Assembly: GCA_000611775.1 (NCBI GenBank)
Contig: KK106983.1
Span: 827,875-891,874 of the forward strand
DNA length: 64,000 nucleotides
Reading direction: 5' to 3'
DNA from: Umbilicaria muhlenbergii
Lineage: Eukaryota; Ascomycota; Lecanoromycetes; Umbilicariales; Umbilicariaceae
Both the position numbers and the translations under genes were made by a program. This document shows positions 1-10,933 of the stretch, piece by piece. The number at the start of each line of letters is the position of its first letter. The stretch's first letter is position 1. The notes below the pieces were generated by a model, which was not told the DNA's origin, ran no database searches, and was given only the letters and a program-made list of their open reading frames with translations.

Positions 1-14
1 GTCTAGCGAGGACA

Positions 15-1396
15 ATGGCTAGTTTCTTTGATAACAAAGCCCGAGCAGCAGCAGCGGCAAACGGCGCATCTTCCTCCAAAACTCCAACCGCTAAAGACAA
101 CACAAGACTCCAGCCGTGGGTTGAGAAATAGTTTGTGACTGGTTAGCGCAAACACAGGATGCTTATGGGCTGACGACTCGTAGTCGACCGAAGAGTTTGA
201 ACGACGTTACCGCACAAGACCACACTATCACTGTATTGCAGCGTACTCTACAAGCAACCAATGTACGGAGACCAAGCGTCAGCTCCCAATGAATCCATGG
301 TCTCCATTGCTGATCATTGACATCAAGCTCCCACACATGCTCTTCTACGGCCCTCCAGGAACTGGCAAGACATCGACTATTCTCGCCCTTGCCAAGGAGC
401 TCTATGGCCCTGAACTGTTCAAGACTCGCGTTCTGGAGCTCAATGCGTCCGACGAGCGGGGCATCTCCATTGTGCGCGAGAAAGTCAAGGACTTCGCTCG
501 AATGCAGTTATCGAACCCACAGCCAGGGTACAAAGAGAAATATCCATGCCCGCCGTACAAGCTTATTATCTTGGACGAAGCAGACAGTATGACACAGGAT
601 GCGCAGAGCGCGCTAAGAAGGACGATGGAGACATACAGCAAGATCACGCGGTTCTGTTTGATTTGCAACTACGTTACGAGAATCATCGACCCTCTTGCAA
701 GTAGGTGTAGCAAATTCCGGTTCAAGAGTCTGGATCAGGGAAACGCGAAGAAGAGACTAGAAGATATTGCGGAGCATGAAGGAGTCAAGCTGGAGATTGG
801 AGCCGTCGAAACGTTGATCAAGTGCAGCGAAGGCGATCTAAGAAAAGCCATCACCTTTCTTCAGAGTGCAGCGAGATTGGTGGGTGCTGTGCAGGCGCCG
901 CAGTCGAAGGCGAATGGACAGTCGAAGATGAGAAGTATCGAAGACGATGATGAAGACGACGCTATGGATTTGGACGGAGGCGACACCGGTATTGTGACCA
1001 TCAAGAGCATAGAAGAGATTGCCGGGGTCATTCCTAACGCTGTGGTCGACAATCTGATACAAGCTATGCAACCAAAAACGAAGGGAGCAGTCTACGAGGC
1101 TGTGGCAACCGCAGTCACAGATATGGTAGCAGATGGCTGGAGCGCCACTCAGGTAGTTACCCAGGTACGTTGCAGTCCTTCCTCTCGTGTATGTAATTGT
1201 ACATCCTGATATACTAACGCGATTTATACAGCTTTACCAGCAGATAGTGTTCAATGATACAATACCGAACAAACAAAAGAATAAAATTGTCATGGTATTC
1301 TCCGAGGTGGACAAACGGCTTGTGGACGGTTCCGACGAACACTTGATGATTCTGGATCTAGCGTTGCGGATTTCTGGGATATTAGCAGAATCTTGA
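15..1396 (+). CDS. rfc2: Replication factor C small subunit (Rfc2-type clamp-loader ATPase)
   Basis: This AAA+ subunit of the RFC clamp loader opens PCNA at primer-template junctions in the nucleus. Exons are 15..130, 184..262, 328..1164 and 1232..1396, giving 398 aa; all junctions keep frame and the last intron has a TACTAAC branch site. Walker A (GPPGTGKT) is at about residues 73-80, Walker B (LDEAD) at about 147-151, and the RFC-box SRC arginine-finger motif at about 190-192. The [16 protein letters not shown] and [14 protein letters not shown] blocks match yeast Rfc2 (human RFC4) better than Rfc3 or Rfc4. An acidic linker (about 268-284, [12 protein letters not shown]) separates the ATPase from the C-terminal collar domain and is absent from the yeast protein as I know it. 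The start is the first ATG of an alanine-rich N-terminus that leads into the conserved PWVEKYRP block, which is split by intron 1. Confidence 0.95.
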
Positions 1397-2509
1397 TCAC
1401 ACCACGAATATGCGAATACTGAACCGGCTAAGTACGCTCGATTTCACAGACAAGGACCCCCGTTGTAACAACACGGGCACCTGCACGGTTCTACTTTCTG
1501 GGTTATGCCACCCTTTTGCAACACAAAAAAGCTGTAGCTTCCTGCAAGGGTCGAAATTGAGATACCGGGCAATGTCAGTAAGTGCTGCAGAGGGATGTAC
1601 CTCCTCAAACTGAGGAGGCCTGAAAGCACCTCGCTCTGCTGCCTTGCTACTCTGGTGTCCACCATTCTCAAAGCTTCCACTCCAGCTTTGACAAAAGACA
1701 TGGCGTTGCAATATTGCTCGGAGATTGATCCTCTACGACTGAAGAAGAAGACTGACATGGTTGTGATGCCTGAAGAGCCAGATCGAGTGTCAAGTAAATA
1801 TATTACGAGTAGAATGAGATAGAACGAAACGGAATGCGAGAGTGAGATACAATGCGACAGAGTGAACTGGAGTGAGTTACAATACAATGAAATTGTGGGC
1901 AGCAGACTCATATGGCCGGCACACTAAGCGGTACTACAATAAAGGCATGGTTATGGGGGATCAAGCGACCATAGGCCCCATTGAGCGCTTGATGGATAGG
2001 TCAACTACGAAGTGCCTCAAAGGCCTATAGTAACTAGGGCTACTGATTGCTAAGGAAACAGGTGTGTTCACAGAAGCCAGCTATATTCGCACCTGCTAGA
2101 GGCCCCTGACGCGATTGGTTTCGCATGCTCAACAGCCGCTAGGCATTTGAACAAAGCCAGTGACATTATCCAGCTGCTGAGGCCTCTCTCTATATCACAA
2201 CAACGAAAGCGCCGTAGATAAGTTCTTGAAGTGGATCGTCTCCAGATCAAGGACTGCTACTGTCTCCTACATCACATCGTCCTCGTATTGGTTTTGGTTG
2301 TTCAATGGTTGAGGAGACAGTATGTCTCTTATTTTGTCTATACACATGCTACTCAGCTGCCGCCTGACGCAGACCAAGGTGTCTATTAGAATAAAATTCA
2401 GGCCCTGAAGATAAAACTGATACGTATCAAATGCAAAGATGCATATCAGATTGGAGACGGTGCTGGTTTGTGACTGGCATTAACTGAGTTGCAGAAGTCC
2501 CTCTTAAAT
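1397..2509. other. Intergenic region between rfc2 and a convergent membrane-protein gene
   Basis: About 1.1 kb between two convergent 3' ends. It holds only short open frames without conserved-looking peptides. The longest (minus, about 1444-1911) lacks coding character and overlaps the likely rfc2 3' UTR. No repeat or RNA gene was recognised. Confidence 0.5.
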
Positions 2510-3889
2510 TCACTGATCGCCGGTGTTGATTCGCCGCTGCCGCAGGACTGGCTCGGGCTCCCATGGATATATTGGAGGACCCTCAGTATCAAATGTCATT
2601 TCAACGTCTTGTGTAGGGTCCGCCAGTGGCTTAATCCGATCCAGGACTGTGGGCGCCAACTCTGAGGATCGCCGCTTGATCACTTCATCTGCTTGAATCA
2701 GCAGGGCAGCACTTCATTAAGCGGTCTTGAAATCACATACCGACATAGGCTTCCCGAAACGTCAAGATAGTAGAGGCTAGGAGTAAGATAGCTACTATCT
2801 GCCCGAAACCCATTTCGTTCTCGTTTCCAGCCATATCCGAAGACGCGCTCGCACGGTCCGTGATTATACCCCAGAGGCCGTAACCAAACCAGAGGATATC
2901 GACATAGAGGCTGAAAACGGTTGAGCCCAATAAGGCTGCTATAACAACATAGATTACCAGGATCACAGCTAGCAAGATCTCTACGCTACCGAGCACGAGC
3001 CAAGCCGGGAATGCTGCAACAGAACTAGAAGCTCTCAGGTCCGTTCGTTTCTGATGAAGAGAAACAATGCCGCTCCGTGTTTTTCTAACCGGTACCGTCC
3101 AGAAATACATCTCAAAGTATGTCCAGAGCGGTTCGTAAAGATAAATAAACGAGGTGCCATAGCCAAAAACAAGCAAGAAGATGTTGAGCTCCATCCAGAA
3201 GGCTGGGCTTCCCGAGACATTTCCCAATAAATCATCAAACAAGCATTGCGCGTCACAGTTATAGCTATCATACCAGGCCCAGTGGCCCTGCAAAACCGTG
3301 GCTGCCAGCATCATGACGAGCGTAATCATCATGAGACAGACTCGCCCATTTCGCAGTGAGGGGCGGGCACGATGATATCGCGTGAGAACATTCAGAGTCG
3401 TCAGGTGCACATTGGAGGAAAACCAAGCTAGATCAGTAACAATCGAAAAGTGATACACCGATATTGAGCAGTGTTTTAAGAAACCGGCGGTCAAGATCGC
3501 TAGACCGGCGATCAACTGCTGATCGCTGAGGCTCAGTACGACCTTTTCCATCACCGGTCTCCAAAAGTCTTTCCGCTTGTCGCTGATCCTCAACAAGTTG
3601 GTCTTCTTGATCATGCGGGCTGCCCAAGCATCAATAGCATTGTCGTTCCAATTTTGAATCATGTCGAGTAAAAGGCCGGTGTGAGAGACAACAAGAGTTA
3701 AGGCAGCACTGGCAATAAAGGCACCTATAACCTGTGAGTATTGTCAGCTGTGCAGTCGTGCTCGAATGCTGGCCAGAGGGACAGTCATACCCCGCTGCCT
3801 GCAATATCAGGGTCCGCCTGATAAGGGCTGTAGTCGATGCCCAGAGCCCAAAGCGTGCAATTTGGGGCGCTTTTGCCACAAAGTACCAT
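2510..3889 (-). CDS. Multi-pass membrane protein of unknown function (fungal family)
   Basis: I do not recognise a function. The spliced protein is 422 aa from exons 3791..3889, 2741..3731 and 2510..2688. The long middle exon alone gives a misleading 309-aa frame; adding the flanking exons supplies the N-terminal block with a PDIAGSGVIGAF motif and a charged cytosolic-looking tail (DEVIKRRSSE then EVPIYPWEP-like acidic and proline residues). About seven or eight hydrophobic segments are visible, including the DQQLIAGLAIL and HFSIVTDLAWFSSNVHLTTL blocks. Both blocks are typical of a widespread Pezizomycotina membrane family without a known role. A short cysteine-containing N-terminus precedes the first membrane segment. 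It faces rfc2 tail-to-tail. The start at 3889 is inferred from the frame and is less certain than the exon joins. Confidence 0.8.
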
Positions 3890-4292
3890 TGTCGCCGTCA
3901 GCACAGGGTTTCATAGCTGTCGAGAAACAACTCATAATGCGAGGGAATGCCCGTTTATATCAAGTGTTGGAAGAACAAGATAGCCTTACGCTACATGCCA
4001 AGACTAGTGCATTCAGCTGTGTCTAATCCCGAGCAATTCTAACCAGTACTAGAACGCTATGGCTCTCAACCCTGCAACTGGTTCGAAGGTGTGCAGAGTC
4101 GGTAATGCGACCAACCAACCAAAACGATCTCTAGCAGGCAGGCTAAGCTTGTGCTTGAATTACTGTGCGTCCACACATCAGCCCTTAAACCGTGCCGCAA
4201 ATGGAGAGGAAAAAATTAATGTACCTTTGATGCTGCAGTTCGCATATGTAAATCTTCCATATTCCTTCGTCCTCTCAACAGCAAATAGGATC
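3890..4292. other. Intergenic region upstream of the membrane-protein gene
   Basis: About 400 bp containing the presumed promoter of the minus-strand membrane-protein gene and the 3' flank of dus2. I see no gene, repeat or clear regulatory motif. Confidence 0.4.
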
Positions 4293-5540
4293 TCAAACTG
4301 CCAGAGCCGGCGCGACACCCGTTCTCCTCTCAGATAGATGGGTGTGCTTTCCGACGTCAACAAGATTTTTCTCCATCGGCCCACCTGCCGCTCGTGCACT
4401 TTCGTTCCTGGTTTTCGCCTTCTCAACAGCGTTATCCAAGTGCGCCGTTATGCCTATTTGCTGATCAACATCTCGGGCCTGCTCATACAAATCCTCTAGC
4501 CCCAGGATCTCGCATGCTTCCACGTAGCCTTTCGCTCTCATGATCCGCCTGAATTGCTCCACTCTTCCGGGCATCAGCTGCTGCAGTAGGAATTTCGTAT
4601 TGCCCCATCGGTTCTGTACCTCCAAAGCAGTCTTGATGTATTCTCTTGTGACCTCTCTCCACGGCAAGAGACCGCCGTCTTCCTTTGTCCTGAAGCAGCT
4701 TGGATTCGACTCGGCTGCCGTTGCAATCATCGCTCCATCGACTCCAAACTCTTGTACCAGCGCAAGCGCTTCGTCTCTGTTTTTCACGTCCCCATTCATC
4801 AAGCACGCTACCCCTTCCTCCCTACAAATAGAGGCGATCATCTTCAGCTGGTCACGTATAGCTCGCTCCCGCGGCCGCATAGGAGTCGTTCGACAGTGGA
4901 CAGTCAAGCCAGTAATCCCCGTTTTGCACAGCCTTCTTACCAACGCTTCCGTCTTCTCTGCGGTCTCCAGAATCCTGATCTTGACACTGATGCCAATCTC
5001 CCACACTTCACCCACTTCTTTGACCAGTGCCTCCAGTATCGATGCTAACAGCTCGGGTGTTTGCAACAAAGCAGCTCCCATGCCACCAGAGGTGGAGAAG
5101 GGCTTGGGGCAGCCAGCGTTCACATCGATGCCGGCAACATCGGGGGCAACGAGCTTGGCTGCTTCAACCGCATGTATGGGCGAAGAAGTGCCGATTTGGA
5201 AGATCAGGCGGCCGTTTTCGCGGGTAGGATGGAGGCGATATATGAGGCTCTCCTTTTGGACGGGGTGGTAGAGTCGGGAGCCGTTTGAGGGCAGGCGGGT
5301 GAAATCGATGGTTGACGTTATTGGGTTGAAGCGCTTCACGGTGCCGATCATGGCCTTGTCGACAGTCTCCGGGCCCCATACAAGGTCTGCACCGTAGTGT
5401 AGGGCAAGCAGACGAGAAGGTAGTTCGCCGGAGCGGACCATGGGCGCGAGGACAACTTTGCCTCTGTAGTCGACACCATTTTTGGGGATGGGCACCCACT
5501 TCGGAGTGGAGGTCATGATGGCGGTAAGTTGTCGTAGCAT
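4293..5540 (-). CDS. dus2: tRNA-dihydrouridine(20) synthase, Dus2/Smm1 type
   Basis: This FMN-dependent enzyme reduces uridine to dihydrouridine, in this subfamily at position 20 of tRNAs. It is an intronless gene of 415 aa from the ATG at 5540, or 407 aa from a second in-frame ATG at 5516. The TIM-barrel start VVLAPMVRSGELPSRLL, the catalytic-cysteine motif NAGCPKPFS (cysteine near residue 150), and the HCRTTPMRPRERA and LMNGDVKN blocks are all Dus hallmarks. The long WGPETVDKAMIG insertion and the HPVQKESLIYRLHP segment point to Dus2. There is no visible double-stranded RNA-binding domain, unlike the human enzyme. The frame stays open upstream of 5540 only through non-ATG codons, so 5540 or 5516 is the start. 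Confidence 0.92.
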   Translation of the reverse strand: MLRQLTAIMTSTPKWVPIPKNGVDYRGKVVLAPMVRSGELPSRLLALHYGADLVWGPETVDKAMIGTVKRFNPITSTIDFTRLPSNGSRLYHPVQKESLIYRLHPTRENGRLIFQIGTSSPIHAVEAAKLVAPDVAGIDVNAGCPKPFSTSGGMGAALLQTPELLASILEALVKEVGEVWEIGISVKIRILETAEKTEALVRRLCKTGITGLTVHCRTTPMRPRERAIRDQLKMIASICREEGVACLMNGDVKNRDEALALVQEFGVDGAMIATAAESNPSCFRTKEDGGLLPWREVTREYIKTALEVQNRWGNTKFLLQQLMPGRVEQFRRIMRAKGYVEACEILGLEDLYEQARDVDQQIGITAHLDNAVEKAKTRNESARAAGGPMEKNLVDVGKHTHLSERRTGVAPALAV

Positions 5541-5883
5541 AACATGCTTGAGTTTGATATGAGTCTGAATGGAAGGTGTTTGTGTGACGTTTGGTATGTG
5601 ATGTGAACTGTGAGTCAAGAAGTTTTACAAAATTACCTGAGCCAATCAATTTGGTGGATCTTCGAAATGCTCACGAGTAGGTAAGGTAGCGTGGGTAGGG
5701 AGGAAAGGACATCCTCAAGCCGGTAAATCACGAAGCTTCCCCTTCATCGGACTGCCGGGATCCTCTCCGCAAATCGGGACACCACACGAAGTCGCTACAA
5801 GATTTTATAAACCCGAAAATAGCGTCACCGCCATTTGGTGATTGAGGGGATTACTACCAATTGATTACTTGCTACCATATCGT
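5541..5883. other. Divergent promoter region between dus2 and the pyrophosphatase gene
   Basis: About 340 bp separate the two divergent starts. A shared or back-to-back promoter is likely. No specific site was identified. Confidence 0.4.
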
Positions 5884-7275
5884 ATGCTCGCATTTAGAGC
5901 GACTCCAAGCCTTCTGCATTTCACCCGCAGCTCGAGTTATCGTCTTCAGCTCCACCGCCCCACTCTGGCTTCCCACCTCAACAATTCTTCTTCTCGCGTA
6001 CAACAGGTAGCTCGACACCTGACAAACTCACCACCAAAACCGTCCGAGATGTCTCAATTGCCCATCAGCGAGAAGGGGTACCATTCTAGGGCTCCGGCCG
6101 TCTACACCGTCCGCAAGAACGGTGCGCCCAATACCTTGGAGCACCGCATCTTCATCGAGAAAGATGGAGTGCCTCTGTCTCCTTTCCACGATATCCCACT
6201 GTACGCCAATGAGCAACAGACCGTGCTCAACATGATCGTGGAGATCCCCAGATGGACCAATGCGAAGATGGAGGTGAGTCGGTCATTTTGGCCTCAAGGC
6301 TGCGAATCTGATTTCTCTCCCCTTTACTGGAGAACCTGACATTGTTCGACATCAATCTCACTAGTCACCCAACACTGACCGGCCCCCTCTAGATCTCGAA
6401 AGAGGAAACCTTGAATCCCATCAAGCAAGACGTGAAAAAGGGCAAGCTTCGATTCGTCCGCAACTGCTTCCCCCACAAGGGCTACCTATGGAACTATGGT
6501 GCTTTCCCTCAGGTTCGGCCTACCCCCAAATGACGCTCAGGGTCCTCAACTACTTACTCGCTAAATCAGACCTGGGAAGACCCGAACCAAGTTCACCCCG
6601 AGACAAAAGCTAAAGGTGACAACGACCCACTCGACGTGTGCGAAATTGGCGAGCTCGTAGCCAAACCTGGCGAGATCAAGCAAGTCAAGGTTCTTGGTGT
6701 GATGGCCTTACTTGACGAAGAGGAGACCGACTGGAAGATCATCGTCATTGATATCAATGATCCATTGGCGCCCAAGCTCAACGATATCGAGGATGTGGAA
6801 CGCCATTTGCCGGGGCTGTTGAGGGCTACGAACGAGTGGTTCCGCATCTACAAGATCCCAGATGGAAAGCCAGAGAACCAATTCGCGTTTTCGGGCGAGT
6901 GCAAGAACAAGAAGTGGGTTGAGCTACGAGATTGCCGGTATGCCAGCTGACCTAGGTTGTGCCAGATACGCCACAGATATCGTTCGTGAATGTGCGGAGG
7001 CCTGGGAGCGCTTGATCACCGGCAAGACCAATCCAGGGGATATTTCGCTGTAAGTTGTGTCTTTGAAAAGCACAGCCATGCTCCTTGTTCCAGTCCTCTT
7101 TTGCCTTGCGGAAAGTAAGCTAACAAAACCCTAAAGTAAAAACGTCTCCGTGCAGCACTCCAAGGACCGCGTAAACCCTAGCGACCTCAACATCAAACGC
7201 AACGAGGACCTCCAGCCCGCACCGATCGACGGTAGCATCGACAAGTGGTTCTTCATCTCCGGTGCGGCCGTATAA
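5884..7275 (+). CDS. ipp1: Inorganic pyrophosphatase with a probable mitochondrial leader
   Basis: Hydrolyses pyrophosphate to phosphate and so drives biosynthetic reactions. Exons 5884..6273, 6393..6512, 6570..6913, 6966..7049 and 7137..7275 give 358 aa. The family I core is complete: the GAFPQTWEDP block and the metal-binding DNDPLDVCE motif are both present, as is a C-terminal KWFFISG. The first ATG adds about 55 residues ahead of [14 protein letters not shown], where cytosolic homologues begin. That leader is rich in Arg and Ser with almost no acidic residues, as in a mitochondrial presequence. Initiation at 6049 would give a 303-aa cytosolic form. The gene may therefore encode both compartments' enzymes by alternative initiation; that is inference. 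Confidence 0.93.
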
Positions 7276-7486
7276 GTCCGAGCTTATATATCGCACTAAC
7301 GCTCTTTTGGTAGTCGGCTAGATATAGATTCGAAAAAACGATGATCTTCGGTCAGAGCCATAGTCTTTCCATAGCGGAGACGTAAATACAACAAGAAGTT
7401 CCACTGAGACTCACTGGGACCGAAGATGCCTGGTGATGTCCTTCGCATGTAATCGCTAGAGCAATATCCAATATAGAACTGCCCCT

Positions 7487-8536
7487 CTAACATACCATTC
7501 CGCCGTCGATAGTGTACACCGCCCCAGTAACAAAACTACTCTCATCGCTCAACAAAAAGGCAACCAGTTTCGCGACCTCCTCCGGCTGACCGATCCTATC
7601 CAGAGGTGTAGCCACTGCCATCCTGTCGCTGACGTCTGCCGACATCGAGCGCACCATCGGCGTATCAATGGCGCCACTGCGGGTTTGCTCCGTCAGCGGC
7701 TTGACTCTCCACGAGGGAGCACGCACACGGTAGCCATGAGGCGGGGCTGGACGGGGCCGGGTGGGACGACTTACGGAGCGATAGCGTTCACCCTGATATT
7801 CCTGGCTCCAACCTCTTTGGCCGCAGTGCGGGTGAGGCCGATGACCCCGTGCTGTAATAACGGACAATCAGAATTTCCCCATCCACTTCCTTTTCCAACC
7901 AACGAAAAGCAAAACGGACTACTCCGCCCGCCCCGCGTAGAGCCCATTCTCCACCCACGCCCACCGCCCAATCCGCTATACGCGCCCCTAACCCCCCTCA
8001 TTTCCCTCCATCCACCACTCCTTTTCAAGATAAAACCCACATACCTTCGAGGCCACATACGGCGCACACCACCTCATCCCAATCACCCCCGCCACACTCG
8101 CCGCATTAACCACACTCCCCCCCTCCCTCATAACCCTCAACTCCGCCCTCAAACAATAAAACACTCCCGTAAGATTAACCCCGACCGTCCCCTCCCAATC
8201 CTCATCCGTCACCTCCGTAATCTTCACCTGTCCCGACGTGCCTCTCACGCCCGCTAGATTGGCCGCGCCGTCTAGATGCCCGAACTCCTCGATCGTGGCG
8301 GCAAGCCAGGCGTCGACGGAAGGGGCGGAGGCCGTGTTGACGGTGGTAGTGAGGAGTTTGGTCGCGTTGTGCGGGTTGGCGGCTGAAATGGCGGAGGCGG
8401 CGGAGGCGAGGGGGGCGGGGTTTATGTCGGCGAGGGAGAGGGTGGCGCCGCGGGAGAAGAGGAGGTGGGCGGTTGCGAGGCCGATGCCGGAGGCGGCGCC
8501 GGTGATGGCGATGACTTTGCCTTGGAGGAGGGCCAT
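7487..8536 (-). CDS. Short-chain dehydrogenase/reductase (classical SDR)
   Basis: NAD(P)-dependent oxidoreductase of unknown substrate. Exons 8045..8536, 7775..7851 and 7487..7676 give 252 aa, the usual classical-SDR length. Cofactor motif TGAASGIG is at residues 12-19, NLAG replaces the canonical NNAG, and catalytic Ser lies in VVNAASVAG. Tyr160 and Lys164 form the YxxxK pair, and intron 1 falls directly after that lysine. The NAIAPGAIDTPM and [10 protein letters not shown] blocks are typical of FabG-like and quinone or diketone reductase members. The first intron is unusually long for this window (193 nt). The coding strand is C-rich at its 5' end and G-rich towards its 3' end. There are no specific neighbours that hint at a pathway. 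Confidence 0.9.
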
Positions 8537-9444
8537 TGTGGTCTGTTATTTAGTCTGGACGTTTGGTTTTGGCGAGGGGGCCGGGGTGGAGAGTTGAGGA
8601 GAGGGAAGGACGAGAGGATGCTTGAGAGGGGGAACTGGGACAGTTAAAGAGATGGGAGGGAAGCAGTGGAGGGTTAGGGAGCTGGGAGGGAATACGTGGG
8701 AAGGGGTGATTGCAATCGAACGATGCGGTGCCTCGTGGGCGCGAGGTATCGAGTCGCTGCTGAACCCAGTGGGGCAAAACAGACCAATGTGATGGTGTGG
8801 GGAATCGCGGGGGTGTATCTAACCCCGCCGCGATGTCCCCGTGTCAAATGGGATTGGACCCTTATGCACAGTAAAGCATGGTGTCGTAAGTGGCTGCCAC
8901 ATGGTCGGGCTGCATGATAAGCAGCTTGCATGTATAAGAGATGATAGTGGATGCGTTTGGTGCCACCGGAATAGAGCTTCAACCGAGCTGTGTCGGCACT
9001 ACCTCTCTATCTCCGATGCCACCATTGTGCTTCTGCCACACCGTGATATATGACTCAACACGCATCTACTGCATGATCAGCACAAGAGCAGGGACACCAA
9101 CAGTGGTAACTTGGAGCGGCAAGAAGATAGTGAAGCCTGATCACGCTGTGCTTGCCCTAGCGGCCCATGATCCCTTTTCGACCTGACCTGGAGAAGCAGA
9201 TGTATCCAGTATGTGCATTGAACGCATACGCTGCATATTGCCGCTTCCCTGCTCAACCTGACCGAAAATTCTTTCGAGCTCCAGATCTTTTGATACACAT
9301 CCCCAAACGCCGCAGATGAAGGCACACCACACGCCAATGCTCTAATAGGAACAACTGACCAAACTGATAGGGAATCTTCGGAGCCAATTCAAAAAGATAA
9401 ACTTGCCAAAAACTAGATGCACAGGATGATTGCAGGACTGCCAA
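8537..9444. other. Intergenic region between the SDR gene and bub2
   Basis: About 900 bp holding the SDR promoter and the bub2 3' flank. The first 150 bp are strongly G-rich on the plus strand. Short open frames on both strands show no recognisable domain. Confidence 0.4.
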
Positions 9445-10933
9445 TTACTTGGCATGGTTGATCATCTCCTCGTAAACCGCAGGTGGTATCTTTCCAACGA
9501 ATGCCAAAGCAAGATTTCGAACGTCTTTTCCTTGCAGTGGAGGGAAAGATCTTAGTATCTTGGTGGGACTATAAGCTGGGTCAGCAGTCCTCTACAGCTT
9601 TCTTGAGGCTGGACTATTACCTAGGACTAGCGAATATCGTTTCTCTAATCATGTAAAGTTGCGCCACAATGCACAGTATGTTCAGGTGAGCGCCGTAAGA
9701 AAAGAGGAAATCCCATAAGTGGAGTACTTCGGGCAGTGGAGGCGTACAAGCACACAATGTTAAGACGGAGGGAAAAGCGTAGATTTCGGCGTGCATGCCT
9801 TTCGACAGTAGGTAGTCGGCCAACTTTGGATCAACAATCGCAAGGCACTTGTCGACAAGAGCAAGCCCTTTGTGTACGCCGTCCATGGCTCCTCGCACGT
9901 ATCCGGGACATTCCTGTGTCAGAAACTGGTGAAAAGCAACAAAAGCCTCCGCTTCACTCCTGGCAGCGTAGAGGAATGGAGCACACAAAACGTTCATCCC
10001 TTGAACATAGATGCCATTTTCAGCTCCACCGCTCTCGGAACCTTCAGTCACAGATGCCGGAGGCTCTTGCGAGAGCGCCCTGACTGGAGACACATGTTGG
10101 AGCTCTGGACTACCCTCTCCCGTAGCGGTATTCGTAATCCTACTAGGTTCCGTGATCTTTGTATTTTTGGCGTCTTGTAAGGTCCACGCAACAGCGTTAA
10201 GGAGACGGATAAGAGACGCCTCACTAACGCGGCGCTTGAACAATGGGTCAGTAGCTAGGGTGCGAAAGGTGTCGTTACGAATCTTGTTGTAAGCGGGTGA
10301 TGGTCCTCGATGGATAAGATCGAGGTATGTGTCCGTGGCAATTGGGGGTGCGTTGAGGAGAATCAGCCAGATGTATATACGTAGGGTAGACTGCGGACGA
10401 TCAGCTCTCGGTCTTTGACTGTAGATTTCAATCTTTACCATTCCATCATTGTCCGCATCCATTGCATCAGTCAAAACCAAACGTCTTAGCTCAGTAAGGC
10501 TGCCAACCAGGTCCCCTCTCGGCCCAATCTTTACCAGGCTTTCTAGTTGACTCTTCAGGGAAGTGTTAGGAGCAACCGACTTTTTTGCCATCGCGCTTCT
10601 CTTCAATACAGGACCAAGATGGGAGAAGCTTGTTATAGCAGCATCACTATTTGAGCGCGAGCGATGGTGGTCTTTCACAGCTTGCGCATTCAATTGGGAG
10701 GAAGGTGCAAAGTCTTTCTGCCCGTTCGAATTATTGCGTTGTTGTTGCTGCTGCTGCTGCCGTTGTTGTGAGATGAGCGACGGTGTATTCGAAGGTGCAA
10801 AGTTCGAGGGTAGGGTCTGCGCGGATTGCAATCGTCGAATTGTGCGTGTGGTTCGAGGCGAGGAAGGTTGCGTTGTTACAGGTATAGTCGGTTGGGCAAC
10901 GTGGGGTGCATTCTTTACGGGAGAGTTCGCCAT
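9445..10933 (-). CDS. bub2: Bub2 spindle-position checkpoint GTPase-activating protein (TBC domain)
   Basis: With Byr4/Bfa1 as partner, Bub2 (Cdc16 in fission yeast) inactivates the Tem1/Spg1 GTPase and restrains mitotic exit or septation at the spindle pole body. Exons 9621..10933 and 9445..9568 give 478 aa. Both TBC catalytic fingers are present: the arginine-finger motif IRNDTFR and the glutamine-finger motif YVQGMN. The blocks ECPGYVRGAMDGVHKGL, LWDFLFSYGAHLN and the C-terminal SPTKILRSFPPL are characteristic of Bub2. The N-terminal extension of about 100 residues is serine- and proline-rich with a glutamine run (CAG/CAA repeat near 10738-10761) and is not part of the TBC fold. Confidence 0.93.
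10738..10761. repeat. Trinucleotide (CAG/CAA) run in bub2
   Basis: Interrupted GTT/GCT triplets on the plus strand encode a glutamine tract in the N-terminal extension of Bub2. Such tracts vary in length between strains. Confidence 0.7.

Noticed and set aside
1444-1911. 155-codon minus-strand open frame after rfc2
   Set aside because: No ATG-led conserved segment, low-complexity Ser/Leu/Ile start, overlaps the likely 3' UTR of rfc2.
4540-5271. 243-codon plus-strand frame opposite dus2
   Set aside because: Antisense shadow of a clear Dus2 protein; its peptide has no domain.
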